Source: Periweissella fabaria
GTDB taxonomy: Bacteria; Bacillota; Bacilli; Lactobacillales; Lactobacillaceae
Direction of reading: 5' to 3'
Assembly (NCBI RefSeq): GCF_918814575.1
Contig: NZ_CAKKNS010000002.1
Span: forward strand, 152,394 to 216,393
Length of the DNA stretch: 64,000 bases
The position numbers were made by a program, and so were the translations under genes. Positions 17,738-26,535 of the stretch are shown here, piece after piece (position 1 is the stretch's first letter; every line of letters begins with the position of its first letter). The notes beneath the pieces were generated by a model. It worked only from the letters and a program-made list of their open reading frames with translations. It did not search any database and was not told the DNA's origin.

Positions 17738-17766
17738 TTTTATGTATACTAAAGGCATACATAAAA
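17738..17766 (+). promoter_or_regulatory. 10-bp inverted repeat over the ABC/LytTR operon promoter
   Basis: TTTTATGTAT (17738-17747) and ATACATAAAA (17757-17766) are perfect inverted repeats separated by 9 bp. The left arm overlaps a -10-like TATACT (17745-17750), and the right arm abuts the AAGGAG ribosome-binding site. Transcription starting near 17757 would not contain the whole hairpin, so a repressor or autoregulator site is more likely than RNA control. Confidence 0.55.
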
Positions 17767-17779
17767 GGAGAATATAATC

Positions 17780-18670
17780 ATGAAAGAACTAGTGGTACGG
17801 CATTTGGTCAAGCGTTACCAACAAAAAATTGCCGTTAATGATTTATCGTTAAAGATTAAAGGTGGGCAGTTTGTCGCTTTTTTAGGTCCTAATGGTGCAG
17901 GAAAATCAACAACAATTAATATGCTTACGGGGATGTTGCAACCAACAAGTGGTGAAATAACCATTGATGAATTACCCCCAACAAGCCAAAAATATCGGCA
18001 AAAATTAGGCGTCGTGTTTCAAAATAGTGTTTTAGATGATGATCTTAGCGTTCAGGCGAATTTAAAAATACGTGCGGGGATGTATCACCATGTTGCCTCA
18101 GGATGGCTCGATGAACTAATTACAGCTTTTCAACTACAAGAAATTTTAAAGCAAAAATATGGTAGTTTATCTGGTGGTCAGCGCCGTCGAGTTGATATTG
18201 CACGAGCACTGATCAATAAACCAGAAGTTTTATTTTTAGATGAACCATCGACAGGCTTAGATATCCAGACCCGGCAACTAATTTGGCATGTTTTGGATGC
18301 TTTGCGGGTTCAAAATGCGATGACGGTTCTGCTGACAACCCATTATTTGGAAGAAGCCCAAACGGCTGACATGGTCTATGTGATTGATCATGGAGAGCTA
18401 CTAGTTGCTGATACCGTTACTAATCTTGAAAAAGGCATCTTAGGTGGCCGCTTAACTTTATTTACAAAGGAAACTGCTACTTTGAAGCAATCTTTAAGTA
18501 ATAAAACGATAGAAGTTACAAATGATGGTGTAGTGGTACAAAATATTGAAAGCCACGAAGTAATCGCACTATTAAATGCAAATCAAGCAATAATCGATGA
18601 TTTTGAATATCAAAGGGTAAACTTAAATGACATTTTTATTCAATTAACTGGTGAAGGGGTACGCAAATGA
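17780..18670 (+). CDS. ABC transporter ATP-binding protein (ABC-2 / DrrA type)
   Basis: 296 residues. Walker A GPNGAGKSTT, signature LSGGQRRRVDIARAL, Walker B VLFLDEPSTGLD and the switch histidine in LLTTHYLEEA are all intact, followed by the C-terminal extension usual for DrrA/CcmA-like ATPases. It pairs with the permease that starts in its stop codon (ATGA). Downstream LytTR and DUF3021 genes indicate an exporter under its own regulatory pair; cargo may be a peptide, lipid or drug. Confidence 0.88.
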   Translation: MKELVVRHLVKRYQQKIAVNDLSLKIKGGQFVAFLGPNGAGKSTTINMLTGMLQPTSGEITIDELPPTSQKYRQKLGVVFQNSVLDDDLSVQANLKIRAGMYHHVASGWLDELITAFQLQEILKQKYGSLSGGQRRRVDIARALINKPEVLFLDEPSTGLDIQTRQLIWHVLDALRVQNAMTVLLTTHYLEEAQTADMVYVIDHGELLVADTVTNLEKGILGGRLTLFTKETATLKQSLSNKTIEVTNDGVVVQNIESHEVIALLNANQAIIDDFEYQRVNLNDIFIQLTGEGVRK

Positions 18671-19515
18671 TTTGGATGGTACGGCGGAATTTACAACTAT
18701 ATTTTAGTAAAACTAGCAATGTTTTGTTATCACTCTTAGGGGCGATTATTTCAATTGTGCTATATCTGGGTTTTCTAAAGGAAAATTTAAGTAGCGATTG
18801 GGCCACTTTACCGAATGCAACGACAATTCTTGATTGGTGGCTAATTGGTGGTACACTGGCAATTACCGCATTAACCACAACCTTGAATAGCTTAAGTGTT
18901 TTTGTACGTGATCGTGAGCAAAAAACATTTCGTGATTTAGCGCTGACTGATGTTAGCCCATTTAATTTAGTGCTAGGCTATTTAGGAGCAACCTTAATCA
19001 TCGGTATCGTTATGCAAGCGGTGATGTTTACGCTATTGGTAATTTACTTTGGGGTTACTGATGGACTAGCCATGCAATGGGACCAACTAATCAATGTCAT
19101 TGGGGTTATTGTATTGTCGAGTTTTGTTTGGACGTCGTTTAATCTATTAGTGACTAGTTTTATTAAACGCATTGATAATTTTGGTAAGGTTGGCACAATT
19201 TTAGCTACGGCAGCCGGCTTTTTTGTTGGTGTATATGTGCCATTTGGGATTTTATCAAAAACGGCCAATCATATTATTCAATTAACACCAGCCCCATACA
19301 ATTCGGCACTTTTTCGACAAGTGTTACTAAAACAGCCAATATTAGCTGCGCATTTACCAAATACTACTGTCATGGAATTAAAACGTAAGTTGGGAATTGA
19401 TATTGTTTGGCATACTACTGCAACCACAGAATTGGGAAATGGCCTCATTTTAGTAGCATTTACAGTAATCTTTGTATTTTGTGTTATGATATTTGCACGT
19501 AAACATTTAAATTAA
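18667..19515 (+). CDS. ABC-2 type permease
   Basis: 282 residues with about six membrane spans and the ABC-2 membrane signature region (FFVGVYVPFGILSKTANHIIQLTPAPYN). It overlaps the ATPase gene by 4 bp (ATGA), so the two are translationally coupled. It provides the membrane half of the exporter, presumably as a dimer. No substrate can be assigned. Confidence 0.85.
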   Translation: MIWMVRRNLQLYFSKTSNVLLSLLGAIISIVLYLGFLKENLSSDWATLPNATTILDWWLIGGTLAITALTTTLNSLSVFVRDREQKTFRDLALTDVSPFNLVLGYLGATLIIGIVMQAVMFTLLVIYFGVTDGLAMQWDQLINVIGVIVLSSFVWTSFNLLVTSFIKRIDNFGKVGTILATAAGFFVGVYVPFGILSKTANHIIQLTPAPYNSALFRQVLLKQPILAAHLPNTTVMELKRKLGIDIVWHTTATTELGNGLILVAFTVIFVFCVMIFARKHLN

Positions 19516-19545
19516 CACGATAAAATGGAAGGATAAGATTACTAA

Positions 19546-19998
19546 ATGAAAGTAAACTTTACGTCCAATGAAGAATTGGCGCCTGATGACATTGAAGTTG
19601 TCGTCTCAGCGGCTATTATGAATGGTGAAGTTCTAAGTTTGATGCAACAAATTCAAAATTTAACGCCACCTAGTACAACTTTACCGATAACACTTGAAGA
19701 TCGGGTTGTTTTATTACCAATCAGTGACATAATTTCAATTGAAGTCTTTGGGACTGAAATTTCAGTTCAAACAGTGGGAAAAAGCTATACAACAAAAGGG
19801 CAATTGAAGAAATTTCATGCCCGATTACCACAAAAGACATTCATTCAAATTAGTAAGAGCGCTTTGATAAATATTGAGCACCTTGAATATTTGGAAGCAG
19901 GTTTCTCAGGTAATATGACGGCTTTTTTAACAAATAATAATCGCGCCAGTGTTAGTCGCAAATATCTACCAGATTTAAAGCAAACATTAGGTTTATAG
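19546..19998 (+). CDS. LytTR DNA-binding regulator without receiver domain
   Basis: 150 residues. A short N-terminal region (1 to about 45) is followed by a LytTR domain (VVLLPISDIISIEVFGTEISV, FHARLPQKTFIQISKSALINI, RASVSRKYLPDLKQTL). There is no receiver domain, so control must come from a partner, and the next gene encodes a DUF3021 membrane protein. This gene pair matches LytTR regulatory systems (HdrRM/BrsRM of streptococci), where the membrane protein inhibits the regulator. It follows the permease by 30 bp. Confidence 0.85.
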   Translation: MKVNFTSNEELAPDDIEVVVSAAIMNGEVLSLMQQIQNLTPPSTTLPITLEDRVVLLPISDIISIEVFGTEISVQTVGKSYTTKGQLKKFHARLPQKTFIQISKSALINIEHLEYLEAGFSGNMTAFLTNNNRASVSRKYLPDLKQTLGL

Positions 19999-20008
19999 GA
20001 GTTACAGG

Positions 20009-20419
20009 ATGGATATACGAAAATATATACGCCATGGTTTATTAGGTATGGTAATAAGTGCGGCGTTCACAATGATGGCGGCCTTAATTGAGTGGCATCC
20101 GTTAGTAATAACACCTGAACAAATTGTTGGGACTTTTGTTCTAGGGATTGTTGTTGGTGAAATTTCATTGATTTTAGAATTAGAAATTGGGTCATTTACA
20201 ATCCGATTATTGCTACATATGTTATTAACATTAGGACTAGTATTAGTGTTTGATTGGTATTTCAAATCACTTACTTTTATCATGGCGCATCCCATCGAAT
20301 TTGTCATTGAATTTTTAATCATCTATTTAATTGTTTGGCAAACCGTTCGGCTCTCAACTAAAAATGACGTTGATATGATTAATGAAAAATTAGCGCGTAA
20401 GCGGCAAATAAAAAAATGA
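20009..20419 (+). CDS. DUF3021 membrane protein, probable LytTR inhibitor
   Basis: 136 residues with four predicted membrane spans (GLLGMVISAAFTMMAALI; IVGTFVLGIVVGEISLI; LLLHMLLTLGLVLVFDWYF; FVIEFLIIYLIVW) and a basic C-terminus. DUF3021 genes commonly sit directly after LytTR regulators. The start follows AGGAG, 10 bp after the LytTR stop. It probably holds the regulator inactive at the membrane until a signal is sensed; the signal is unknown. Confidence 0.82.
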   Translation: MDIRKYIRHGLLGMVISAAFTMMAALIEWHPLVITPEQIVGTFVLGIVVGEISLILELEIGSFTIRLLLHMLLTLGLVLVFDWYFKSLTFIMAHPIEFVIEFLIIYLIVWQTVRLSTKNDVDMINEKLARKRQIKK

Positions 20420-20426
20420 AGTTTAG

Positions 20427-20459
20427 GTCGATCAGAATGATTTTCTGGTCGATTTTTTC
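20427..20459 (+). terminator. Terminator of the ABC/LytTR operon
   Basis: CGATCAGAA / TTCTGGTCG stem (one G-U pair) followed by ATTTTTTC, directly after the DUF3021 gene. Confidence 0.8.
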
Positions 20460-20741
20460 ATGTTAAGTAATTGATATAACTACACGTTTGTAAAGTGTGA
20501 GCTTAAGATTTACAAGTAATTAAAGTAAGCTATGGTATAATACTTGGATGTAGATAAATTAGAAGTTTAACAATCAAAATGAGAAGATATAGGTTTAAAG
20601 CTTAGTAAATATAAATACCCTTGTCTTTTGATGCTGTATATTCTATGGTATTATCTATAATAAGGTTGAGTTACTATATTGTAATTAAAAAAGTAAACGT
20701 GACGTAAAAATGCTTTACAAAAAATGGGAGGCAAAGTTCAG
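20460..20741 (+). promoter_or_regulatory. Upstream region of EPS locus 1 with two extended -10 elements
   Basis: No gene is seen. Two extended -10 elements occur: TGGTATAAT (20533-20541) and TGGTATTAT (20646-20654), both preceded by CTA and neither with a good -35. The first is a perfect TGnTATAAT. They are the likely promoters of EPS locus 1, giving leaders of about 200 and 80 nt. Confidence 0.55.
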
Positions 20742-21341
20742 ATGTATAGTGGCTTTGGCAAACGCATAATAGATATTATTTTAGCAGCAATTATTTTGGT
20801 CATTACATCACCAATGATATTGATTGTTGCAATTGCAATTAAACTTAGCTCAAAGGGACCGGTTATCTTTAGACAGTACCGTATGGGCCAGAATCATCGT
20901 CCGTTTAAATTATATAAATTTAGATCGATGCGTATCGATACACCCGAAATCGCATCAAATGATTTAAATGGTGAAGACTATCATACTGCAGTTGGGAAAT
21001 TCATTCGTAAATTTTCAATTGATGAACTACCACAGCTGTTTAATGTCTTAAAAGGGGATATGAGTATTATTGGACCTCGACCAGTGATTCTCAAAGAGAC
21101 AGAATTAATTGAGTTGCGGCATCAAAATGGTGCTGAAAATGTACGCCCAGGAATTACGGGATTAGCACAAGTTAATGGTCGTGATGTTTTATCAGATGAA
21201 CCAAAAGCACGATATGATGCACAGTATGCTAAGACTGTGTCATTGAAAAATGATAGTAAAATTTTTATGCAAACAATTTTGTACGTCATTAAGCGCAATG
21301 GAGTTGTTGAAGAACAAATTGATGATGAATCTAAAGAATAA
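20742..21341 (+). CDS. Priming sugar-phosphate transferase, EPS locus 1
   Basis: 199-residue bacterial sugar transferase (WbaP/EpsE C-terminal domain type). It moves a sugar-1-phosphate onto undecaprenyl phosphate to start the repeat unit. The single N-terminal hydrophobic segment is IIDIILAAIILVITSPMIL; FRQYRMGQ, YKFRSM, SIDELPQLFNVLKGDMS and GPRP are family motifs. ATG 20742 has GGGAGG upstream, and the alternative ATG 20724 would contain that site. It is a close paralogue of 33986-34582 at the head of EPS locus 2. Confidence 0.88.
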   Translation: MYSGFGKRIIDIILAAIILVITSPMILIVAIAIKLSSKGPVIFRQYRMGQNHRPFKLYKFRSMRIDTPEIASNDLNGEDYHTAVGKFIRKFSIDELPQLFNVLKGDMSIIGPRPVILKETELIELRHQNGAENVRPGITGLAQVNGRDVLSDEPKARYDAQYAKTVSLKNDSKIFMQTILYVIKRNGVVEEQIDDESKE

Positions 21342-21404
21342 AATAATCTAATTTATTCTTAGACAAAATTCAATCAAATTTCAAATAGTATTGGATGTTT
21401 TATA

Positions 21405-22553
21405 ATGAAAAAAGTTTTAATTGTTGCTGCTAAAGCGAATATGATTCGGCAGTTCAATCAACATAATATTTTAATATTAAAAAAGCTAGGTTTTGAAGTT
21501 CATGTGGGAACCAATTTTAAAGAATTTGGATCAATGGATAATAAGGAAAATGAAAAATTGATTCAATGGCTCGAAGAGCATGATGTTGTCAGTCATCAAA
21601 TTGATTTCGGTCGTAAATTAGGTTCTTTTAAAGCTAATTTTGTGGTAATTAAGCAATTAAGAGTAATTATGCGTAATAAAGATGAATGGGCATTTATGCA
21701 TGCACATTCTCCAATTGGGAGTGTTTTAGGTCGGCTTGCAGCTAAATCGCAAGGAATTAAAACAATTTACACTTCTCATGGGTTTCACTTTTTTAAAGGT
21801 GGACCAGTAAAAAATTGGCTAGTATTCCCTATTGAATGGATCTTGGGTTTTATTACTGATCAGTTAATTGTTATTAATTCTAATGATTTAAAAATAACTA
21901 ACTATCTGCCTATTGAAAATGTAGAGTATATACCAAGTGTTGGAGTTGATGTAAAAAAAATGATGGACGTTACCCCAGAAAAACGGGCTGCTCTCCGCGA
22001 AAGTATAAGAGCTGAATTGGAAATTGGTAATGACGATTTTCTTTTGTTAAATGTGGGTGAATTAAGTAATTTAAAGAATCAACGTGTCGTTATTGAAGCT
22101 ATGGGCAATATTAATAATCCTAATTTAAAATTTATCATAGCGGGTGTCGGCCCTAATCATGATGAATACTTAGCTTTAGCCAAAAAGCTAAATCTTGAAA
22201 AGCAAGTTAAACTTTTAGGTTATCGAAATGATATTCAAGCATTGCATTTTGCATCTGATTTATTCGTCTTTCCATCTCGACGGGAAGGATTTGGTCTCGG
22301 TGGTTTTGAAGCAATGGTTGATGGATTGCAAGTCATCGGTACCAAAAATACGGGGATGAAGGATTTTATTATTGGTCCAGCATATGGTGTCTTACTTGAT
22401 ACCAGTAAAATAGATGAAGTTACAACGGCAATTGAAATGTTTATGGCTGAAAAACATGAACCAGGTTTAGGGATGGATAAAGAATTTATTGCCACTTTTG
22501 ATAGTTCAAATGTGAACCGTATTATGGAGTCCGTCTATCGTAAATTTAAGTAA
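21405..22553 (+). CDS. Glycosyltransferase family 4 (GT-B)
   Basis: 382 residues, GT-B fold. The N-terminal domain has AHSPIGSVLGRLAAKSQGIKTIYTSHGFHFFKG, here cited in part as YTSHGFHFFKG, characteristic of EpsD/EpsF-like EPS transferases. The C-terminal domain has the donor-site motif SRREGFGLGGFEAMVDG with the E-x7-E pattern. It is a cytoplasmic enzyme that would add a sugar to the lipid-linked intermediate. Sugar specificity cannot be read from the sequence. Confidence 0.83.
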   Translation: MKKVLIVAAKANMIRQFNQHNILILKKLGFEVHVGTNFKEFGSMDNKENEKLIQWLEEHDVVSHQIDFGRKLGSFKANFVVIKQLRVIMRNKDEWAFMHAHSPIGSVLGRLAAKSQGIKTIYTSHGFHFFKGGPVKNWLVFPIEWILGFITDQLIVINSNDLKITNYLPIENVEYIPSVGVDVKKMMDVTPEKRAALRESIRAELEIGNDDFLLLNVGELSNLKNQRVVIEAMGNINNPNLKFIIAGVGPNHDEYLALAKKLNLEKQVKLLGYRNDIQALHFASDLFVFPSRREGFGLGGFEAMVDGLQVIGTKNTGMKDFIIGPAYGVLLDTSKIDEVTTAIEMFMAEKHEPGLGMDKEFIATFDSSNVNRIMESVYRKFK

Positions 22554-22565
22554 GTGGAGTTAAAA

Positions 22566-23327
22566 ATGATACCAAAAATTATTCATTATGCATGGTTTGG
22601 TGGTGAAAAACCGGAAAAAGTCCAAAAATGTATTGCTAGTTGGCATCGCTTAATGCCTGATTGGGAATTTATGGAATGGAATGAAAAAAATTGGGATGTC
22701 AGTAAATATGCCTTTTCTCAAGAGATGTATACTGAAAAAAATTGGGGCTTTTTAAGTGATACGCTTCGATTTGATGTTGTTTATCAACATGGTGGCTTCT
22801 ATTTTGACACGGATATGTTGATGACAAAACCAATTACCGATGATTTTCGCGATGCCCAAAATATGTTTTGCTTCATGTTTGATAATGCGTTACATACAGG
22901 TTTGTTTGGTGCCGAACAAAATTCACCTGTATTGGCAGAGATTCTCAAAATGTATCGTGAAGAAAAATATGAAAATGTGTCTTCATTAATTCGGGTAACT
23001 ACTAATAATCCTATTATCACTAGAATGATGATGATTTTATATCCAGAATTTAAACTTAATAACACTAAGCAAATTTTGGGAAAGATGCATAATGAAGTTG
23101 TTATTTGGCCTAAAGAGTATTTCGTGTATCCATCATTTAATCGAAAAATTAGTTATACGGAGCATCTGTTTACCAATTCTTGGAGTACTACTAACCTTGG
23201 TGCTTGGGGGATGCTTAAAGCAATGTCAAAACTTGCGTTAGGGAAAACTTTTTATGGAAAAATCAGTGCTTACCGAGGGAAAGTTAAACCACATAAAGGT
23301 GGAGTAATCATCGAGAAAATGAAATAA
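22566..23327 (+). CDS. Glycosyltransferase with DXD motif (GT32-like)
   Basis: 253 residues. The start IPKIIHYAWFGG and the central GGFYFDTDMLM (DXD metal-binding motif) place it among the GT32/capsular polysaccharide synthesis transferases. ATG 22566 has GTGGAG upstream; a GTG at 22554 is in frame but forms part of that site. It lies 12 bp after the previous gene, in the same operon. Confidence 0.82.
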   Translation: MIPKIIHYAWFGGEKPEKVQKCIASWHRLMPDWEFMEWNEKNWDVSKYAFSQEMYTEKNWGFLSDTLRFDVVYQHGGFYFDTDMLMTKPITDDFRDAQNMFCFMFDNALHTGLFGAEQNSPVLAEILKMYREEKYENVSSLIRVTTNNPIITRMMMILYPEFKLNNTKQILGKMHNEVVIWPKEYFVYPSFNRKISYTEHLFTNSWSTTNLGAWGMLKAMSKLALGKTFYGKISAYRGKVKPHKGGVIIEKMK

Positions 23328-23347
23328 AGAGAAGTAGGGAAATTATT

Positions 23348-24331
23348 ATGCCTGATGTGTCAGTGATTATACCAATTTATAATGGTATTAAATTTATTGA
23401 TCAATTGATTGATAGTTTAAAGCAACAAACTTATAAAAATGTTGAGTTTATTATCGTTGATGATGGGTCAACTGATGGGACAACTGCATGTTTAAAGCAA
23501 TTAGACATTGATTCTCGTTTTAAAATATTGCATAAAAAGAATGGTGGCGTATCAGCAGCCCGTAATTTTGCTATTGAGCATAGTAATGGGACATATATTA
23601 TGTTTATTGATGCTGATGATATACCATTGCCAACGATGGTTGCTGCCTACTATGAAAAGATCCGCACATCAAATAATGATTTTGAATTTTTTGAGAGTCA
23701 GAAAGTTGATTTTGAAGGTACTAATCTTGGACCAATTGGTGACTACCATGATATTCAGCTAAATCGTAGTATTAATCAAAGTGAAATGTTTGAGTATATT
23801 GGTCAGCAATTTGTATTTGGATATCCATTCTTGTCAATTTCAAAAGCAGAGCTTTGGTCAACAGATGCTTTTGATCCGACAATAAAATATCAAGAAGATA
23901 CTTTAGCATTAGCTAAGATTTTGGCTGAGAATGCTGATTTTACGGCAGGCTTTAATAAAGAAGTACACTACTTGTATTTACAAAATCCTGATAGTGCATT
24001 ACATCAAATGCCCATTTCTGGATATATTGATATTTTAAAGGTTTCAAATTTAATTATTAATTATGCTAAACAAGCGCATATTGCAGCTGAAAGTTTAAAA
24101 ATTTTAAATGGCCTTAAAATAAGTGGCTTAGTTTCAATATTGGCAGTTGCCGCTTTGACAAATGATAAGGCAACTTTTAAAGAGTATCGACCAATTTATT
24201 TACCAGAATATCGGAATACTATTTTTCCAGAACCAAAAGTTAAACTACGAAAAGCAATTCAGTATTATGCCGTGTTGTTTAATATCAAAGCAGTTTTAGT
24301 GTCGGCATATAAAAATATTTATAAAGTATAG
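23348..24331 (+). CDS. Glycosyltransferase family 2
   Basis: 327 residues, GT-A fold. N-terminal SVIIPIYNGIKFIDQLIDSL and VDDGSTDGT give the nucleotide-binding region; the DXD-like motif is FIDADD near residue 97. The C-terminal third is not conserved and may define the acceptor. It is encoded in the EPS locus 1 operon between the GT32-like gene and the polymerase. Sugar specificity is unknown. Confidence 0.85.
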   Translation: MPDVSVIIPIYNGIKFIDQLIDSLKQQTYKNVEFIIVDDGSTDGTTACLKQLDIDSRFKILHKKNGGVSAARNFAIEHSNGTYIMFIDADDIPLPTMVAAYYEKIRTSNNDFEFFESQKVDFEGTNLGPIGDYHDIQLNRSINQSEMFEYIGQQFVFGYPFLSISKAELWSTDAFDPTIKYQEDTLALAKILAENADFTAGFNKEVHYLYLQNPDSALHQMPISGYIDILKVSNLIINYAKQAHIAAESLKILNGLKISGLVSILAVAALTNDKATFKEYRPIYLPEYRNTIFPEPKVKLRKAIQYYAVLFNIKAVLVSAYKNIYKV

Positions 24332-24344
24332 GGATAGGTAGTTT

Positions 24345-25457
24345 ATGGTATATCTTTTATCAGTTATTAGCTCACTTCATTTAAGTTTCGTTAAAAATAA
24401 AAAACAAGTATTATTATCATTTTTACTAGTGCTTTATTTAGCTTTTTTAGCCGGAATTGTAACGTCACCGCATTCATTTGATACATATGCATATCAATTA
24501 ACTTATTCATGGACCCCAGCTTCACATAGATATGAACCGGGATATATTTATTGGTCGTATGCCTTTTATAAACTAGGTATTCCATATGTGGTTTTTCGAC
24601 TTACATACTATATAAGTGCGATGTTAGTCATGTGGTGGGCAGTAAAACGTTTTGGTGGTAATTTATTAACGTACTTTAGTATTTTTGCGATTTATCCTTT
24701 TTTAGTCGAAATTACACAAGTTCGTAATTTCGGAATGATTGCGGTTGTTGCTTTAGCATTTTCGTTTATCAAAGAAACGTCTAAATGGCAATGGTTATTG
24801 GGCTTTGTAATTTTAATTATTGCATTTAATTTTCAAGCAGCGGGTCTTTTATATTTATTAGTACCATTCATTTTTATGTTGGATAGTAAATTACTTCAAA
24901 AAATAGTTGAACGTGGTTATTGGATTCTCTTAATATTAGCTACAGGTATTCATTACTTCATTCCGGTTACGATTGCTAATCGATTAGTTTTAGCAGCTTT
25001 TAATATTGTTGGTCGCAAGCAGTCAGATGCATTTGCGCACTTTGGAGCTGGAAGTTCTTTTTCAGTTGCAATTGGTTATTTTATTTTTTTAGGGATAATG
25101 ATCTATGTTTGGAAATATTTCATTAATCGAACACCTGACTTGTTAACATATCGTCGCTACAAAATTCTGTATTCAGTATTAGTTATATCGGTGATTGATA
25201 TCTTACTTATTACATCAGCGATTGATTTTGAACGCTATATCCGTGACGGTTTTACTTTATCATTAATTGCCTTTTCAATGTATGAACGCGATTATATCAA
25301 TAATATTCGTATTAAACGTATTTTTTGGCTGCTTATGGGAATTTTGATAATTGTTGCTACAATTATTTATCGGTATTGGAACATTTCTCAAGACGGTCGT
25401 ATGCAGTATTTATTATATATTACACAATTTATGCCAAATATTAATTGGCCAGTCTAA
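24345..25457 (+). CDS. EpsG-family EPS polymerase (Wzy-like)
   Basis: 370 residues with about 10 membrane spans. The N-terminal loop FDTYAYQLTYSW resembles the DxxxY motif of EpsG/Wzy polymerases, and TQVRNFGMIAVVALAFS in the middle is typical. It would join lipid-linked repeat units on the outer face of the membrane. A second, divergent EpsG-like protein is encoded in EPS locus 2 at 42527-43636. Confidence 0.78.
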   Translation: MVYLLSVISSLHLSFVKNKKQVLLSFLLVLYLAFLAGIVTSPHSFDTYAYQLTYSWTPASHRYEPGYIYWSYAFYKLGIPYVVFRLTYYISAMLVMWWAVKRFGGNLLTYFSIFAIYPFLVEITQVRNFGMIAVVALAFSFIKETSKWQWLLGFVILIIAFNFQAAGLLYLLVPFIFMLDSKLLQKIVERGYWILLILATGIHYFIPVTIANRLVLAAFNIVGRKQSDAFAHFGAGSSFSVAIGYFIFLGIMIYVWKYFINRTPDLLTYRRYKILYSVLVISVIDILLITSAIDFERYIRDGFTLSLIAFSMYERDYINNIRIKRIFWLLMGILIIVATIIYRYWNISQDGRMQYLLYITQFMPNINWPV

Positions 25458-25475
25458 ATAAGTGAGGCTCATTTT

Positions 25476-26534
25476 TTGAATATACAATATTTTAAAACAC
25501 GATTAATTTATAAAATTCGTTTCAAATTACAACACCGATTACCGGTTAATGCAATTAAGGAACACAAAAAAGGCCCTAAAAATTATTTGCTAGGGACGAT
25601 TGAGCATATGAACTATGGTGATCAAGCAATCAATATTGGTGAAAGTAAGCTATTGAATGATGTTGGGTTAGATGTTATTAATATTCCAGAATCTTTTATT
25701 GATGAGGCACTACCATTAATTAAAGCTAGTATAAAGCCAAATGATGTTATTTATTGCCATGGTGGTGGTAATATGGGCGACGTTTGGCCAGAACAAGAAG
25801 TCTGGCGACAAAAAATTTTTAAGGCTTTTCCTGATAATAATATAGTTGTTTTTCCACAGTCGGTTAATTACAAAGAAAAATCGACATTATTAAAAGCAAC
25901 AATTGAAGTTGCTAAATCTAATAAGGACTTGACTATCTTATTACGTGATAAATTTTCCTATCAATTCGTTAAAGATAATTTTCCAGAGAATGTTAACGTT
26001 CAATTAGTACCCGACATTGTAATGACATTGGATAAGTCTAACAGTAAGATTGAACGAAAAACAAAAGTTACGGCATTTTTAAGGCGCGATATTGAAAAAT
26101 TAACAGATACAAGAATTGAAGTTCTTTTGAAAAAGTTGCAGTCTAAGTATGCGATAGAATATAGCGATACTGTATCAGATAATTGGTTTTATATTAATGA
26201 AAATAATCGTGAATCTTTTCTTGATGCTAAATTGGTTGAATTTCAAAGTTCTAGAATGATTATTAGTGATCGGCTACACGGGATGGTTTTTGCAGCCATT
26301 ACAAAAACACCCGCAATTATTTTTGATAATAACAATCATAAAATTAAAAATTTATATAATACTTGGTTACGAGATTCGAAGTATATTAAATTTGTAGATA
26401 CTTCGACGACTGAAAATGAAATCGATGAAATATTGCAGCAACTTGAGAAAAATCAAATTTTTAAACTTGAACAAACTGAATTTAAAAATAAAATCATTGC
26501 AGCCATTCCAACATTGGAAAGAAGTATCAAATAA
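25476..26534 (+). CDS. Polysaccharide pyruvyl transferase family protein
   Basis: 352 residues of the PssM/CsaB family, which adds pyruvate ketals from phosphoenolpyruvate to sugars. MNYGDQAINIGE at the N-terminus, YCHGGGNMGDVWPEQE and the C-terminal DRLHGMVFAAITKTP are family hallmarks. The start is TTG at 25476 with GTGAGG eight bases upstream. The product suggests a pyruvylated, acidic EPS from locus 1. Confidence 0.82.
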   Translation: MNIQYFKTRLIYKIRFKLQHRLPVNAIKEHKKGPKNYLLGTIEHMNYGDQAINIGESKLLNDVGLDVINIPESFIDEALPLIKASIKPNDVIYCHGGGNMGDVWPEQEVWRQKIFKAFPDNNIVVFPQSVNYKEKSTLLKATIEVAKSNKDLTILLRDKFSYQFVKDNFPENVNVQLVPDIVMTLDKSNSKIERKTKVTAFLRRDIEKLTDTRIEVLLKKLQSKYAIEYSDTVSDNWFYINENNRESFLDAKLVEFQSSRMIISDRLHGMVFAAITKTPAIIFDNNNHKIKNLYNTWLRDSKYIKFVDTSTTENEIDEILQQLEKNQIFKLEQTEFKNKIIAAIPTLERSIK

Positions 26535-26535
26535 T

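Noticed and set aside
17738..17766. Inverted repeat as an RNA hairpin hiding the ribosome-binding site
   Set aside because: The left arm overlaps the likely -10 box, so the transcript would not include the full hairpin.
26416..26535. Upstream extension of the GT2 gene to 26416
   Set aside because: It lies inside the pyruvyl transferase gene; family homology begins at the ATG at 26536.
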